In this document: piece by piece, positions 27,875 to 36,700 of the stretch
How the letters are laid out: every line of letters starts with the position of its first letter
Numbering within the stretch: position 1 is the stretch's first letter
DNA from: Pseudomonadota bacterium
GTDB lineage: Bacteria; Bdellovibrionota_B; Oligoflexia; Oligoflexales; CAIYRB01
Assembly: GCA_026390435.1 (NCBI GenBank)
Contig: JAPLFY010000104.1
Coordinates: forward strand, 1-46,001
Length of the DNA: 46,001 bases
Direction: 5' to 3'
Program-made: the position numbers and the translations under genes
Notes under the pieces: generated by a model
What the model saw: only the letters and a program-made list of their open reading frames with translations
Databases searched by the model: none
What the model was told of the DNA's origin: nothing

Positions 27875-29044
27875 ATGCGATTATCAGGCAGGGCGGAACC
27901 TAATGTTTTTTTGACCGGTGCCACGGGAGTACTCGGAGCCCGCATCCTGACTGACCTCCTGCGTGATACTGATGTAAATATTACCTGTCTAGTCCGCGCG
28001 AGTTCTATTGCTGACGCTTTTATTCGCCTCGAAAAGATGCTGCGCGTCTATGATCCTGACCTAACGCTTGCCGATGATCTACGGAGCCGCGTGCAGCCGT
28101 TGATTGGCGACATCGCTGCGGCACAATTCGGACTTGAGCAGGAAGATTTTTCTCGACTCACCGCCGAGACAGAGGTGGTGATTCATTGTGCTGCCAACAC
28201 CAATCTATTCGGAAGACTAAGCACAGCCCGCGCCATCAACGTCAAGGGCACGCACGAAGTGATCAATTTTACGCTCGCTACAGAGCGCCGTGAACTTCTC
28301 TTTGTCTCGACTTTTACTGTGATGGGCGACAAAACATTCGATGCTGACTTCACGCTACATGAAGGTGATTTCGATGTAGGTCAGGAATTTCCGTTTATGA
28401 CTTACCAGCAAAGTAAGTTTGAAGCGGAGGCCTTAGTTAGGCAGGCTGGTGAGCGCGGCCTGAACTGGCAGATCGTGCGTCCCGGACAAATCTTCGGCGA
28501 CAACACCTACGGCTATTATCCCCAAGGTGAGACTAATGTAAGCGGACTATTTTATGATATTTTCAAAACCGTCATAGACACTGGAGTCGCGTTCTCGTCG
28601 GAGGTCATCTTCGACGTGACACCGGTAGACTATGTGAGCAAAGCATCGATATTTTTTGCTCTCAAGCATCGAGCCTTTGGCGAAACCTTTCATTTAACCA
28701 ATCCCGATGAACGCACTTACAGCGAAATTATCGAGATGATCCGCGCCTATGGCTACGACATCCGCTTTGTGAGCCAAGATGAGTACAAAATCATGCTTAA
28801 TGAGCGTTTGCTGGTCGCCCATGGCAAAGAGTACCGAAGTGCCACGACACAGGCCTTCCGCTGCTGGTTTAGGCATAAATCCTTTGATTTCACTAGCAGC
28901 GGCCGTGTGGACTGCAGTAGAGCGCGCGGCATCTTGCAGCGCTACGAGATCCACTGCAAGCCCATTGAAGACCTAATCAAAGTCTACCTAAGGCGGGGTA
29001 TCGGCGCAGCACACATGCCGACACTTATCCAATTAGATATATGA
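27875..29044 (+). CDS. Extended SDR, thioester-reductase / male-sterility-type NAD-binding protein
   Basis: This 389-residue protein has an N-terminal NAD(P)-binding motif VFLTGATGVLGARI (about 11-24), the VIHCAANTN strand (about 104-112), an active-site Ser/Thr in FVSTFTVMG (about 145) and the catalytic pair in TYQQSKFEAE (Tyr and Lys about 176-180). The long substrate-binding half has RPGQIFGD. These are features of the NAD_binding_4 family, found in thioester reductase domains and fatty acyl-CoA reductases. No carrier-protein or adenylation domain is attached, so it probably reduces or epimerises a free substrate, perhaps a lipid. GAGGG precedes the ATG. Its 3' end overlaps the convergent gene by 20 bases. 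Confidence 0.78.
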   Translation: MRLSGRAEPNVFLTGATGVLGARILTDLLRDTDVNITCLVRASSIADAFIRLEKMLRVYDPDLTLADDLRSRVQPLIGDIAAAQFGLEQEDFSRLTAETEVVIHCAANTNLFGRLSTARAINVKGTHEVINFTLATERRELLFVSTFTVMGDKTFDADFTLHEGDFDVGQEFPFMTYQQSKFEAEALVRQAGERGLNWQIVRPGQIFGDNTYGYYPQGETNVSGLFYDIFKTVIDTGVAFSSEVIFDVTPVDYVSKASIFFALKHRAFGETFHLTNPDERTYSEIIEMIRAYGYDIRFVSQDEYKIMLNERLLVAHGKEYRSATTQAFRCWFRHKSFDFTSSGRVDCSRARGILQRYEIHCKPIEDLIKVYLRRGIGAAHMPTLIQLDI

Positions 29045-29720
29045 TTCCGCTCATGCCAGCGGAGCTCGCGAGTGGGACCGTTAAATTATCAAATCCCCGT
29101 TTGGACAGGCTCTCCACACAAGAGATTGCGAGTGCTAAAAGGATCGACATCAATACGGCTAAAGGCAGTGGAAATTCTGTAGTCAGGATCAAAAAACCCA
29201 AAATAACAGCGGTAGCCACAAGAAAGTGAGCACAGAATCCGGCGCGCGATTTTCCGAGAAAAGGCAAACTTTTGCAGCTCATTCCTGTAAAAGCGGCCGC
29301 AGGATCAGCGAACGCCAGAATTAAAAAGGACAGACAGAAAATCTGCGGCCTATCAAAGTAAGCGAGCGACATAAAAATAATACCAATTGCAAAAATAACC
29401 GACCCATCTCGGTTATTGAAGAGATAGCTAAATGGCTTAGATAGCCGCCGTGATTTGATCAGAATCAAAAACGATACCACGATAGCCACGCCGATCCCCA
29501 CACCAGAGCGCCAGCTGGCGCCGGTAAAGGGGAGATAGGCGATAAAACAAGCACAGCTTATATGGGCAAACTTACGAGCGACCTCGCTACCATCGAAGCG
29601 AAGGCGCATCCTAAGACATAAACCATCTAGCCATGGCCTGAGCAAAGCACCGATAAGAAAAATGCTCGCACCGATAGCCAGGTAGACGCAGATGACCATT
29701 AAGTCCAAGGTGCTTGGCAT
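29025..29720 (-). CDS. Dolichol/polyprenol kinase-like integral membrane protein
   Basis: This 231-residue protein starts at the ATG at 29720, with AAGGA 6 bases upstream; an open extension to 29807 has no such signal. It has several hydrophobic helices and the motif set of the CTP-dependent polyprenol kinase / VTE5-SEC59 family: EVARKFAHIS near residue 60, FADPAAAFTG near 140, and a late ESLSKRGFDNLTVPL. It would phosphorylate a lipid alcohol such as a polyprenol, phytol or farnesol in the inner membrane. The overlapping convergent SDR may also act on lipids, but that link is only proximity. A phosphatidate cytidylyltransferase-like role is an alternative. Confidence 0.72.
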   Translation of the reverse strand: MPSTLDLMVICVYLAIGASIFLIGALLRPWLDGLCLRMRLRFDGSEVARKFAHISCACFIAYLPFTGASWRSGVGIGVAIVVSFLILIKSRRLSKPFSYLFNNRDGSVIFAIGIIFMSLAYFDRPQIFCLSFLILAFADPAAAFTGMSCKSLPFLGKSRAGFCAHFLVATAVILGFLILTTEFPLPLAVLMSILLALAISCVESLSKRGFDNLTVPLASSAGMSGIIYLIG

Positions 29721-30148
29721 CGTGTATCCTTGGCAGTATGCCCACGCCTTGCTCCCCCCGCTGAGCGGAGATACGTGGGTAATGATTATTTGCGCATGGT
29801 CTACCAAAGATTCTAACCCATTAGACTGGCAACAGTCATCCTGGTCTGAATGGGGTCAGGCACTGAAGCCAAACTACTGAATCCTGGTCATTTATCCCGA
29901 TTTATTTAGATATAATCATTTAGGTGGGTCGGCCACAGCCATTCGTGGCACGAGACAACACAACACTTATCTGCCTCGCCCCTGCTCGCCCTATCCACAA
30001 AGTCTCCCACAGAGGACATATTTTAGCCCATAGCGGACTTATGGCTAGGATGGCGGACTTTTGCCATTTCTGCGCTAAAAATGGCCCAGATTTTAAGTAG
30101 CACCTGCAATTAGCCATGAGATGTCGAGGACCACTTCTGTGAGGTCTT
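29721..30148. other. Intergenic region upstream of the FkbM methyltransferase gene
   Basis: This 428-base gap lies between a minus-strand kinase-like gene and a plus-strand methyltransferase gene. It contains one copy of a 38-bp repeat (29846-29883), a TATAAT at 29911-29916 without a recognisable -35 partner, and two imperfect copies of a GCGGACTT-containing stretch near 30033-30060. A 65-codon minus-strand frame here shows no coding character. Confidence 0.4.
29846..29883 (+). repeat. 38-bp imperfect direct repeat, copy 1
   Basis: The copy includes the core GTCAGGCACTGA and matches a second copy at 31557-31594 at 32 of 38 positions with no gaps. The two copies lie in the same orientation on either side of the FkbM methyltransferase and XRE regulator genes. 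Neither copy lies in a coding region. Confidence 0.75.
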
Positions 30149-30994
30149 ATGTCGAAGCTTCGTCTACTTCTTTCTAAGGCTAGCTTGAATTTTCTTTCCG
30201 ATTTTAAATTTCTGGCTGCCCATCATATTTCCATCACCGACAGACTAATCTACTTGGTCAGCAAGTATATCGCGCTACTTACCGCACGACATGACATCCG
30301 CTATCTTGGCTCAGATTTTTACTATGACAACTACTGGACTCCGACCTTGCTCCAGCACTACCCGCAAGAAATAGAGACCCTCAAAAGATATATCGACACA
30401 TCAGCTATCACCACGCTACTCGACGTAGGAGCCAATCTAGGTCAGTTTGCCGCGACCTGGCGACACTACTCGCCAGGAACAATAATCTACTCTTTTGAGC
30501 CTAATCGCGATATTTACCCGCTACTGCAAAAGAACGCCCATCAGGATCCGGGCTGGATAACACTGCCTCATGCCCTCGGGAGGCAGCAAGCCACCATCGA
30601 TTTTTACTATGTGCCTCAAAAATCGGCGCAGGGATCTTTCTTTGCCTCGAATGCCGCGGCAAACTTGCTGACAACCACGACTATTAAAACTGAAGTCTCC
30701 GTGATTTCTCTGACTCCGGAGACATGCCAAGAACTGGGCGTGCCGCAAACCTTCGACCTGATCAAAATCGACACAGAAGGTGCCGAGGAACAAGTTCCTC
30801 AAGGGCTGATCGATATTCGATGGCGCTACCTTTACATCGAGTGCTCCATGGATCGCGAGGGCGCTATGGCCGAGACCCGCCTATGGGCGCTCATGGCGCG
30901 CATGAAAGGCGCTTTGCCGCGTCTTCTATATAAATCACAGCCAGCTGTGGGCGGGATGTCCTACGACGTCTTGGTGGAAAATATGAACTTTTGA
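30149..30994 (+). CDS. FkbM-family methyltransferase
   Basis: This 281-residue protein has the class I SAM-binding motif LLDVGANLGQFAA (about 90-102), the acidic FEPNRD loop (about 115-120), the FkbM signature LIKIDTEGAEEQVPQG (about 207-222) and IECS. FkbM enzymes usually O-methylate sugars, polyketides or other surface molecules; the substrate here is unknown. GAGG lies 5 bases before the ATG. There is no signal peptide. It stands alone apart from a short XRE regulator downstream, and direct repeats bracket the pair, so it may have arrived as a cassette. Confidence 0.82.
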   Translation: MSKLRLLLSKASLNFLSDFKFLAAHHISITDRLIYLVSKYIALLTARHDIRYLGSDFYYDNYWTPTLLQHYPQEIETLKRYIDTSAITTLLDVGANLGQFAATWRHYSPGTIIYSFEPNRDIYPLLQKNAHQDPGWITLPHALGRQQATIDFYYVPQKSAQGSFFASNAAANLLTTTTIKTEVSVISLTPETCQELGVPQTFDLIKIDTEGAEEQVPQGLIDIRWRYLYIECSMDREGAMAETRLWALMARMKGALPRLLYKSQPAVGGMSYDVLVENMNF

Positions 30995-31231
30995 ACACAC
31001 CTCCAGCCACCTCACTTGCAAGGCATGTGTGGGCAACTCAGATCGGCACTTGAATCCCGCCAAGATTACGGGCACTATGTGCATAAACTTCGGTAACAAA
31101 ATCTGATCGTCCGCCGTAGCGAACCCCAGGCAATGTTACGACGAGTTTTACCCATGTAATCTCGACTAAACTTACTTAGAGCAACAATCTAAACGAGCTT
31201 TTTGTGATCAAAAAAGCAGGGAAATGCTGCC

Positions 31232-31555
31232 ATGCCAAAACCAGACGACGGTAATAGCTTTGTGCTCCGCAAGCGCCTCAAGACCGAACTGGACTTTCGC
31301 GCCATGACAGCCGCGGACCTCGCTCGCCGCACTGGAGTACCTAAGCAAGTCATTTCTGACTGGCTAGCTGGCGTCACACCGCGTCGCCTCGACCACCTAA
31401 AAAAAGTAGCTGCTGAGCTATGCACCACCATTGACGAACTATGCTTCGGAACCGACAGTCAGCCCCCATTAACACAAACGCTCCGCATCGAGGGCTTGCC
31501 GCCAGGGGATAACCTTGTAGGCAGGTATGAAATTCTTGTACAAAAAATCTCTTGA
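31232..31555 (+). CDS. XRE-family helix-turn-helix transcriptional regulator
   Basis: This 107-residue protein has a single HTH_3-type domain (about 13-67): MTAADLARRTGVPKQVISDWLAG includes the recognition helix, followed by LDHLKKVAAELCTTIDELCFG. A roughly 35-residue tail without a recognisable domain completes it. It is probably a DNA-binding repressor or antitoxin-like regulator. AGGG lies upstream of the ATG. No toxin gene partners it. A 38-bp repeat begins 2 bases after its stop codon. The 237-base gap before it holds no recognisable feature. Confidence 0.8.
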   Translation: MPKPDDGNSFVLRKRLKTELDFRAMTAADLARRTGVPKQVISDWLAGVTPRRLDHLKKVAAELCTTIDELCFGTDSQPPLTQTLRIEGLPPGDNLVGRYEILVQKIS

Positions 31556-31556
31556 G

Positions 31557-31594
31557 CTGATTGGTGTCAGGCACTGAGGCTAAACCACTAAATC
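31557..31594 (+). repeat. 38-bp imperfect direct repeat, copy 2
   Basis: This is the second copy of the element seen at 29846-29883. It is in the same orientation and shares the core GTCAGGCACTGA. The six differences are scattered, with no gaps. It begins immediately after the stop codon of the XRE gene. Confidence 0.75.
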
Positions 31595-31643
31595 GTCGTA
31601 ATGTCCCGCCATTCTTCGACCTAGAGAGACCAATTTGCGACAC

Positions 31644-32009
31644 TCACTTACGCTTCAGCCGAAAAGGCCCCCTTAGATCCATGGGACCCTTGCCCTTTGG
31701 GACCAAAACATTTTTCTGAAAAAAGCGCAGAAGACTTTCATCCCGCATGGTAAAAAGCGCCTCACGCAAGAGGCTTAGTGCGTCACGTTCCTCTTTCAAA
31801 TTGATTTCCAAACTGTCTAAGACGATCTTTGCCAAGCGCCCCGGACAAATGCTGGTGTCCTTATCGAGTTTGGCAAGTTCATCTACGATTCTTCGGCGGA
31901 CCTCTACCGTATTTAGCGACGATTTCAGCTTCCTTAAACCTTGGCTCCGTCGCGAACAAATGGGCTCTGGACCAGGTCGATGACAGACTTCACAGAGGAC
32001 AGGGTCCAT
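31644..32009 (-). CDS. DUF3253-like protein
   Basis: This protein of about 121 residues starts at the ATG at 32009 (MDPVLCEVC), with AAGGA 8 bases upstream; the frame stays open to 32123 but lacks a better start. A short N-terminal CEVCHRPGPEPIC motif could bind a metal. The rest resembles DUF3253: an N-terminal helical stretch, the characteristic DTSICPGRLAKIVL near residue 60, and a closing MDLRGPFRLKRK that matches the usual 'KGPIRL' end. DUF3253 has no assigned role. It is convergent with the XRE gene. Confidence 0.68.
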   Translation of the reverse strand: MDPVLCEVCHRPGPEPICSRRSQGLRKLKSSLNTVEVRRRIVDELAKLDKDTSICPGRLAKIVLDSLEINLKEERDALSLLREALFTMRDESLLRFFQKNVLVPKGKGPMDLRGPFRLKRK

Positions 32010-32205
32010 CGCGTCAATCCTTTTTAATTTTACGACATGATTAGCTTGCTTAGCATAGCCATGCTGACTGGGATTGACCAGGGGGCGCCAGGTGCCTCTT
32101 GAGACATGCACTGGGTGTGACACTGGCTCGCTACCGATAAGAGCTAACTGAGCAGCACGAGGCGCCCTGTCTTTTTAAAACTGTGAACCTAAATCGCGGA
32201 CGGCG

Positions 32206-32421
32206 TTACTTAAGCATCCGGTCTACACAGCCGCGTAGTCGCTTGCCGTTGGCCATGCCCTTGCCAGCATCATATGCTTTGTTGGACCACAGATTAATTA
32301 GCCGGAAGCTTGAACCGTTAGTGAGCGTGATATTGCCGGCCGGGAAGGTCCACGCGCACTTGTCGGCGATTTCATCACGATCCTTAGTAACTGACGGACA
32401 ATCCGTCACAGGCGACAACAT
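32206..32421 (-). pseudogene. Possible C-terminal remnant of a secreted protein
   Basis: This 71-codon frame encodes DEIADKCAW, LTNGSSFRL and LWSNKA segments. These resemble, from memory, the C-terminal part of some secreted bacterial proteins with a conserved 'D-KC-W ... NG ... WSN' pattern. Stop codons in the same frame close just upstream, and there is no signal peptide or ribosome binding site, so if it is real it is a fragment. A chance ORF is also possible. Confidence 0.3.
32392..32408. repeat. Perfect 7-bp inverted repeat with 3-bp spacer
   Basis: TGACGGA, CAA, TCCGTCA reads as a perfect small palindrome in the gene-poor stretch. It lies within the 71-codon remnant, so it may be accidental. 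It could also be an operator-like site. Confidence 0.4.
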
Positions 32422-32726
32422 GCGCCCGCCGGTGACGAATTATCGCCTCTAGGTGCGTCACCAGAGGTCACCTTGGACCGACTGCGTATATAAATGCTGA
32501 CTCGATGAAGAGATGACTGATTTGTCTCTGGTTCGCAAATTATGCCTCAGACGAAACCCTGGAAATCTCTGATTCTCATCATTTGCTTGTGCCAAATGCT
32601 GCAGATTCGGCTGCTTAGCGCTTTCAATGGCGGCACGTTTGATGCAGGGACTGGCAAGGATTCGAGGTAGCGAGTTTTAATGCTTGCGGTAAGTGAGCTT
32701 GTATTCACAAAGAACGGAGATTAGCC

Positions 32727-33083
32727 ATGATGAAAAAGGCAATATTGTGCGCGGCCTTTATCACAGCATTCACCACAGAAGCCAGTGCCATAGGTTGGAA
32801 CTGCAGTAATAAATGGGGCGGAAATTACACGTTCACTGCTTTTGGTGCCGGTGGGACTGTCTACTATGAGGGACCAACTAATGCCATAGAGGTAGCCACA
32901 GGAATTCGGAAATCCCTTTGGGGAAACTGGTGGAATTTGGAAATTAGCCGGCACTTTGAATTTGCTGTTCCTGGGTTCAGCTATAACTGCAACTCATGGA
33001 GCGGTGGTACAAGCTATTGGTGCGATGGTACCGGCGGCAATCCGGGGGTTGAGCTAGTGAACTGCTACGGTAGACCTTTTTAA
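32727..33083 (+). CDS. Small secreted protein of unknown function
   Basis: This 118-residue protein has a clear signal peptide (MMKKAILCAAFITAF, cleavage near ASA-IG). The mature ~97 residues are rich in Gly, Trp, Tyr, Asn and Ser and contain four Cys that could form two disulfides (WNCSN, YNCNSW, YWCDG, VNCYG). GGAG lies 7 bases before the first ATG. I recognise no family. The composition suggests a compact beta-rich extracellular protein, such as an inhibitor or lectin-like protein, but that is a guess. Confidence 0.65.
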   Translation: MMKKAILCAAFITAFTTEASAIGWNCSNKWGGNYTFTAFGAGGTVYYEGPTNAIEVATGIRKSLWGNWWNLEISRHFEFAVPGFSYNCNSWSGGTSYWCDGTGGNPGVELVNCYGRPF

Positions 33084-33269
33084 TGATTCACAATTGCATT
33101 TGGGAAGGGAGCGGATGCAAACGATTTATGAAGATTCCGTCGAGAGATCAGTTTGAAACAAGATCTAGCAGCGTCCAAAACTTAGGGCGCTGACGGATTG
33201 TTACTTAGTAACCACAACTTCCGGCCATTGATCCCAATATAATGCTACCCAAATTCTGAAGACGAATAC

Positions 33270-33618
33270 GTGCCGTTTCTATGGGGCGGTGATGAGGGTA
33301 TTTATGGAATTATCAATGAAGACCGCCTCGGACTAGATGTCATTTACCTGAAAGCTAAACGCTGGGAGGGAAGTATCGGTCGCCCAGAAATACAGAAGTT
33401 CGCGGGAGCTTTACAGGGTAAGCGTGCTAAGAGGGTGGGTCATCACCACACCTGATTTTACAGTGGAAGCTCGGGATTTTGCCAAGGGAGTCGTCTCTAA
33501 CATCGTTTTAATCTCTGGAATACAACTCGTTGAACTGCTCTGGGAACATAACGTCGGCTTGTCCGCTTCTGCTACATACGAAAAAAAGATAGATTTTGAC
33601 TACTTCAGCGACAGCTAA
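33270..33618 (+). pseudogene. mrr: Truncated, frameshifted Mrr-type restriction endonuclease
   Basis: The first frame (33270 to about 33440) encodes GGDEGIYGIINEDRLGLD, IYLKAKRWEG and GRPEIQKFAGALQGKRAKR, a close match to the C-terminal catalytic domain of Mrr. One extra base in a G-run near 33438-33446 shifts the frame. The sequence then continues in the next frame as ITTPDFTVEARDFA, IVLISGIQLVELLWEHNVGLS and DFDYF, the remaining end of the same domain. The expected N-terminal DNA-binding region is absent upstream. A Tyr stands where Mrr proteins usually have Asp in GIDG, so the catalytic centre is also altered. The remnant is not expected to cut DNA. Confidence 0.82.
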
Positions 33619-33757
33619 TGGCCGGACATCATGGCAAGACCCCAACGAGCCGCAGTGTGTTCAAAAGTCGCACCGCGCTGCACGAAACCTCGATACCTGG
33701 CAGACCCGACGTCGTTGTCCTAAATCTCCCCGGACCAACTAAGCCTTGAACGATCTC

Positions 33758-36700
33758 TCAGTAAAGCACCATACCTTCCACCCACCGCACTCCTCCGTCC
33801 GTGCCGTCATAATAAGCAGCTGAAGGCGACGCATTCACCGGATTGATTTTTAAACTACAGTATTTGCCAGTGTCCCCTGCCTCGCCATCAATGGTACGAA
33901 ATGCCCAGTTCAAGTCTTTATTTCCGTATACCAGGTTTCCTTGCGTTGAATCGTAATAGCAAACGTGAGGACGATCACTCGCATCGAAAGCAAGGCTAGC
34001 ATATTTGCCTACGTCACCGGCACTGCTGACAGTTGTCACTTGCCATGTTCCGCCCACCTTTTCGGCATACTTTAAATCGAGCGTGCCACCATTATGGTAG
34101 GCTATGGCAGGATTACCGTCTGACTTCAAAGCTAGGCTGCTGTGACTTGCGCCACCGTTTGCGCTGTCAACAGTCTCGAACTGCCACGACGCACCGGTCC
34201 ATGATGCCAACTTTAAGGTGCCAGCAGTAACATCTGTGTAGGCTATTCGCGGATTATCCATGCTACCCAGCGCTAGTGACGCGTATTGACCCACATCGCT
34301 GCTGTCATCTACCACTTCGATCTGTGTACCGCTGGCGCTCATAGTCGCTAATTTCAGTTTTTTGTTGGTCTCATCGTAGTAGGCTATGATGGGATACCCG
34401 TCGCTACGCACGGCTAAGGAGGCATATTGGCCGACGTTTGCCGACTCATCGATGATGTCCAGGGTCCAAGTAGAACCGGTGCCCTCCGTAGCTAGTTTCA
34501 GGCGCCCTCGAGCTTCGTCGTAGTAGGCGATCACTTTACGTCCATTTGGTTTGATGCCAAGGCTGGCAAACTTACCAGTCCCGACGTTCGCATCGATTAG
34601 GGACACAGTCCAACTCGCACCATCGAAGGAAGCCAGCTTGAGACGGCGCCCAACGCTGTCGTAATAGGCGATGTGAGGTTTGCCGTTGCCATCGAAAGCG
34701 GCCGACGTATATTCGCCGATGCCCGGATTGACATCTACTGATGTCAATCCGACTGATGCCGCAAGCTCTGTAGTACCCATCGTCAGGTTGGTAATCCTCC
34801 CGATTGGATTCCCAAAAGGATTGATATTTATGCTGTCAACACCGGTCCCAGAGGGCTGGGTCCAGACGGCACCATTATCGTCCTCGATTGGATAGTAGAT
34901 AGTAGAGGCGCCATTGAAATATTGCAGCGCCGTGTCTTTCTCGCCAGTCGCGCCACTGTTTATTAATCTATAGCGTTTAGTATTGCTTGAATACTGGGTG
35001 AAGTTATTGCCATTTAATACCAATGACACACCATCGCTTGTGTTACGGATGGTCGGCACGCCATTCGCGTAGTTCAAACCATCCGAATCAGCTAACGAAT
35101 ATTGATTCCATGATAATAATGCGCCACGATTTGTCCATGAACCATTAACAAGCTCACTAAAAACCCACTGCGATCCAGCCTTAGAGTAGTAGAGCAGCCC
35201 AGCCGTTTCATTTGTCAAAGCCAACGAATTCGGTTTATACCTACGCCCATTCCATGAAATCAAAATCGGGTCGATACTTGAGCTGGCGACCAAAGTAGGC
35301 TGACCCCATGTTTGAGTTATCCAATCATAACTGATCGAAAATAATTCACGTATCGGAAGAAAAGAAGTAGGTCCCAGAGCAAGTACGGTCGAGCTTGATC
35401 CACTATCGAACAGACCAAAACCCTCCGGCGGCATAGCATAGGTGCCGCTCAGACCCGTTACGACCTTAGGAGCCAACGTCGTCCAGCTGTCATTAAGTTT
35501 ATTATAAGAGGCAATCGTAAGCTGTCTGGAATATTGCGGGCATAATATACGCCGCGAATTGGTTGAGATAATGAAATCAGTGAAAACAGTGCATATCGCA
35601 GACTGCCCAGTCCATCTGTTATTCTTGAAAGCGGACCATTTTATAGTGCCGGAGTCATTGACTAGCATTGCTGCAGTATCGGCAATCGTGAAGTCTAAGT
35701 CATTAGATGAGGTCGATGGAAAGCTGCTTCTTTCGCCTAAAAATTTGTAACGCCACGTAGCTGCACTCGTAAGCACAAGGCTACTAGCCGCTGAGTAAGC
35801 GCCAACATTCCCCGCAGCATCTCGCGCTCTGACTCGCCAGTAAACGGTGCCGACAGGAAGCACAGTGGTTGGCTTGAAGTTGGTCTGAAGTAGTCCAGTC
35901 TGATTTACCGCTGTAGTGGCAAACGTGCTTGAGGGTGAAATCTGAATGTCATAGCTCACTGCACCAGTGCCAGGGCTGGACCAGCTCAGCGTTGGCATGA
36001 GATTATTTGTCGGTGACGGGCTATATGCTGATAACACTGGGGCTGCGGGTGGCGTACTGTCGACAATGAAGGTTTGGGGCGCCGAAAATCCGCTTTCGTT
36101 GTTCGCCACATCAATCGCTGCCACGCGCCAGTAGTAAATATTATCAGTAAGATCGCTGGTCGGTGAGAAGCTGGTCGAGGTCAGCGAGGCGTCGTTAGCA
36201 ATTAAGCTGATAAAGGTTGTGTCTAATGCGATCTGCAATCTGTATTTCGCTGCACTTGAGACTGTGGACCATGTTAAGGACGGCCGCTTTGAGGCTGTTG
36301 GTGACGTGATGTTATTTGGAACAGGTGTACCGGGAGCCGTTGTGTCGATAACAAACGATCTCATAAGGCTGAATGGACTTTGATTGCCGGCACTGTCTAT
36401 GGACGCCACTCGCCAAAATATCGCCCCAACGGCAAGAGACAAGGTTGGGGTGTAATTGCTTGCAGTGATAGTAGCCAAGTCAATCACAGGATTGGCAAAA
36501 GATACCGAAGCAGACACTTGTAGACGGTAGCGCTGAGCTTCAGATGCTGCAGTCCATGAGAATGTGGGCCGAGTATCATTGAAAGGGTCAGGTATAAAGG
36601 CAACGGTCGGCACCTCAGGTGGTACGGTATCGACCTCAAAAGAAGTAGCCGTGGACCAACCTGAGATATTGCCGGCTCCATCTTTAGCTCTGATGCGCGC

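Larger units (their letters stand above)
32010..32726. other. Gene-poor region with ORF remnants
   Basis: Between the DUF3253-like gene and the small secreted protein gene there is no convincing full gene. It contains a 71-codon minus-strand fragment (32206-32421), a perfect 7-bp inverted repeat TGACGGA-CAA-TCCGTCA (32392-32408) and a 42-codon plus-strand frame at 32542-32670. That frame begins with a signal-peptide-like segment (KSLILIICLC) and then stops. It looks like decayed sequence. Confidence 0.45.

Noticed and set aside
29911-29916. TATAAT as a promoter -10 box for the FkbM gene
   Set aside because: The sequence 16-18 bases upstream does not resemble a -35 box, and the site is more than 230 bases from the start codon, so it is noted but not called.
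29920-30117. 65-codon minus-strand frame upstream of the FkbM gene
   Set aside because: It has no ribosome binding site and a Trp/Cys-rich composition caused by imperfect short repeats; it is better seen as non-coding.
32542-32670. 42-codon plus-strand frame starting with a signal-peptide-like hydrophobic stretch
   Set aside because: It is short, lacks a clear Shine-Dalgarno sequence and stops soon after the hydrophobic part; it is mentioned only as a possible remnant.
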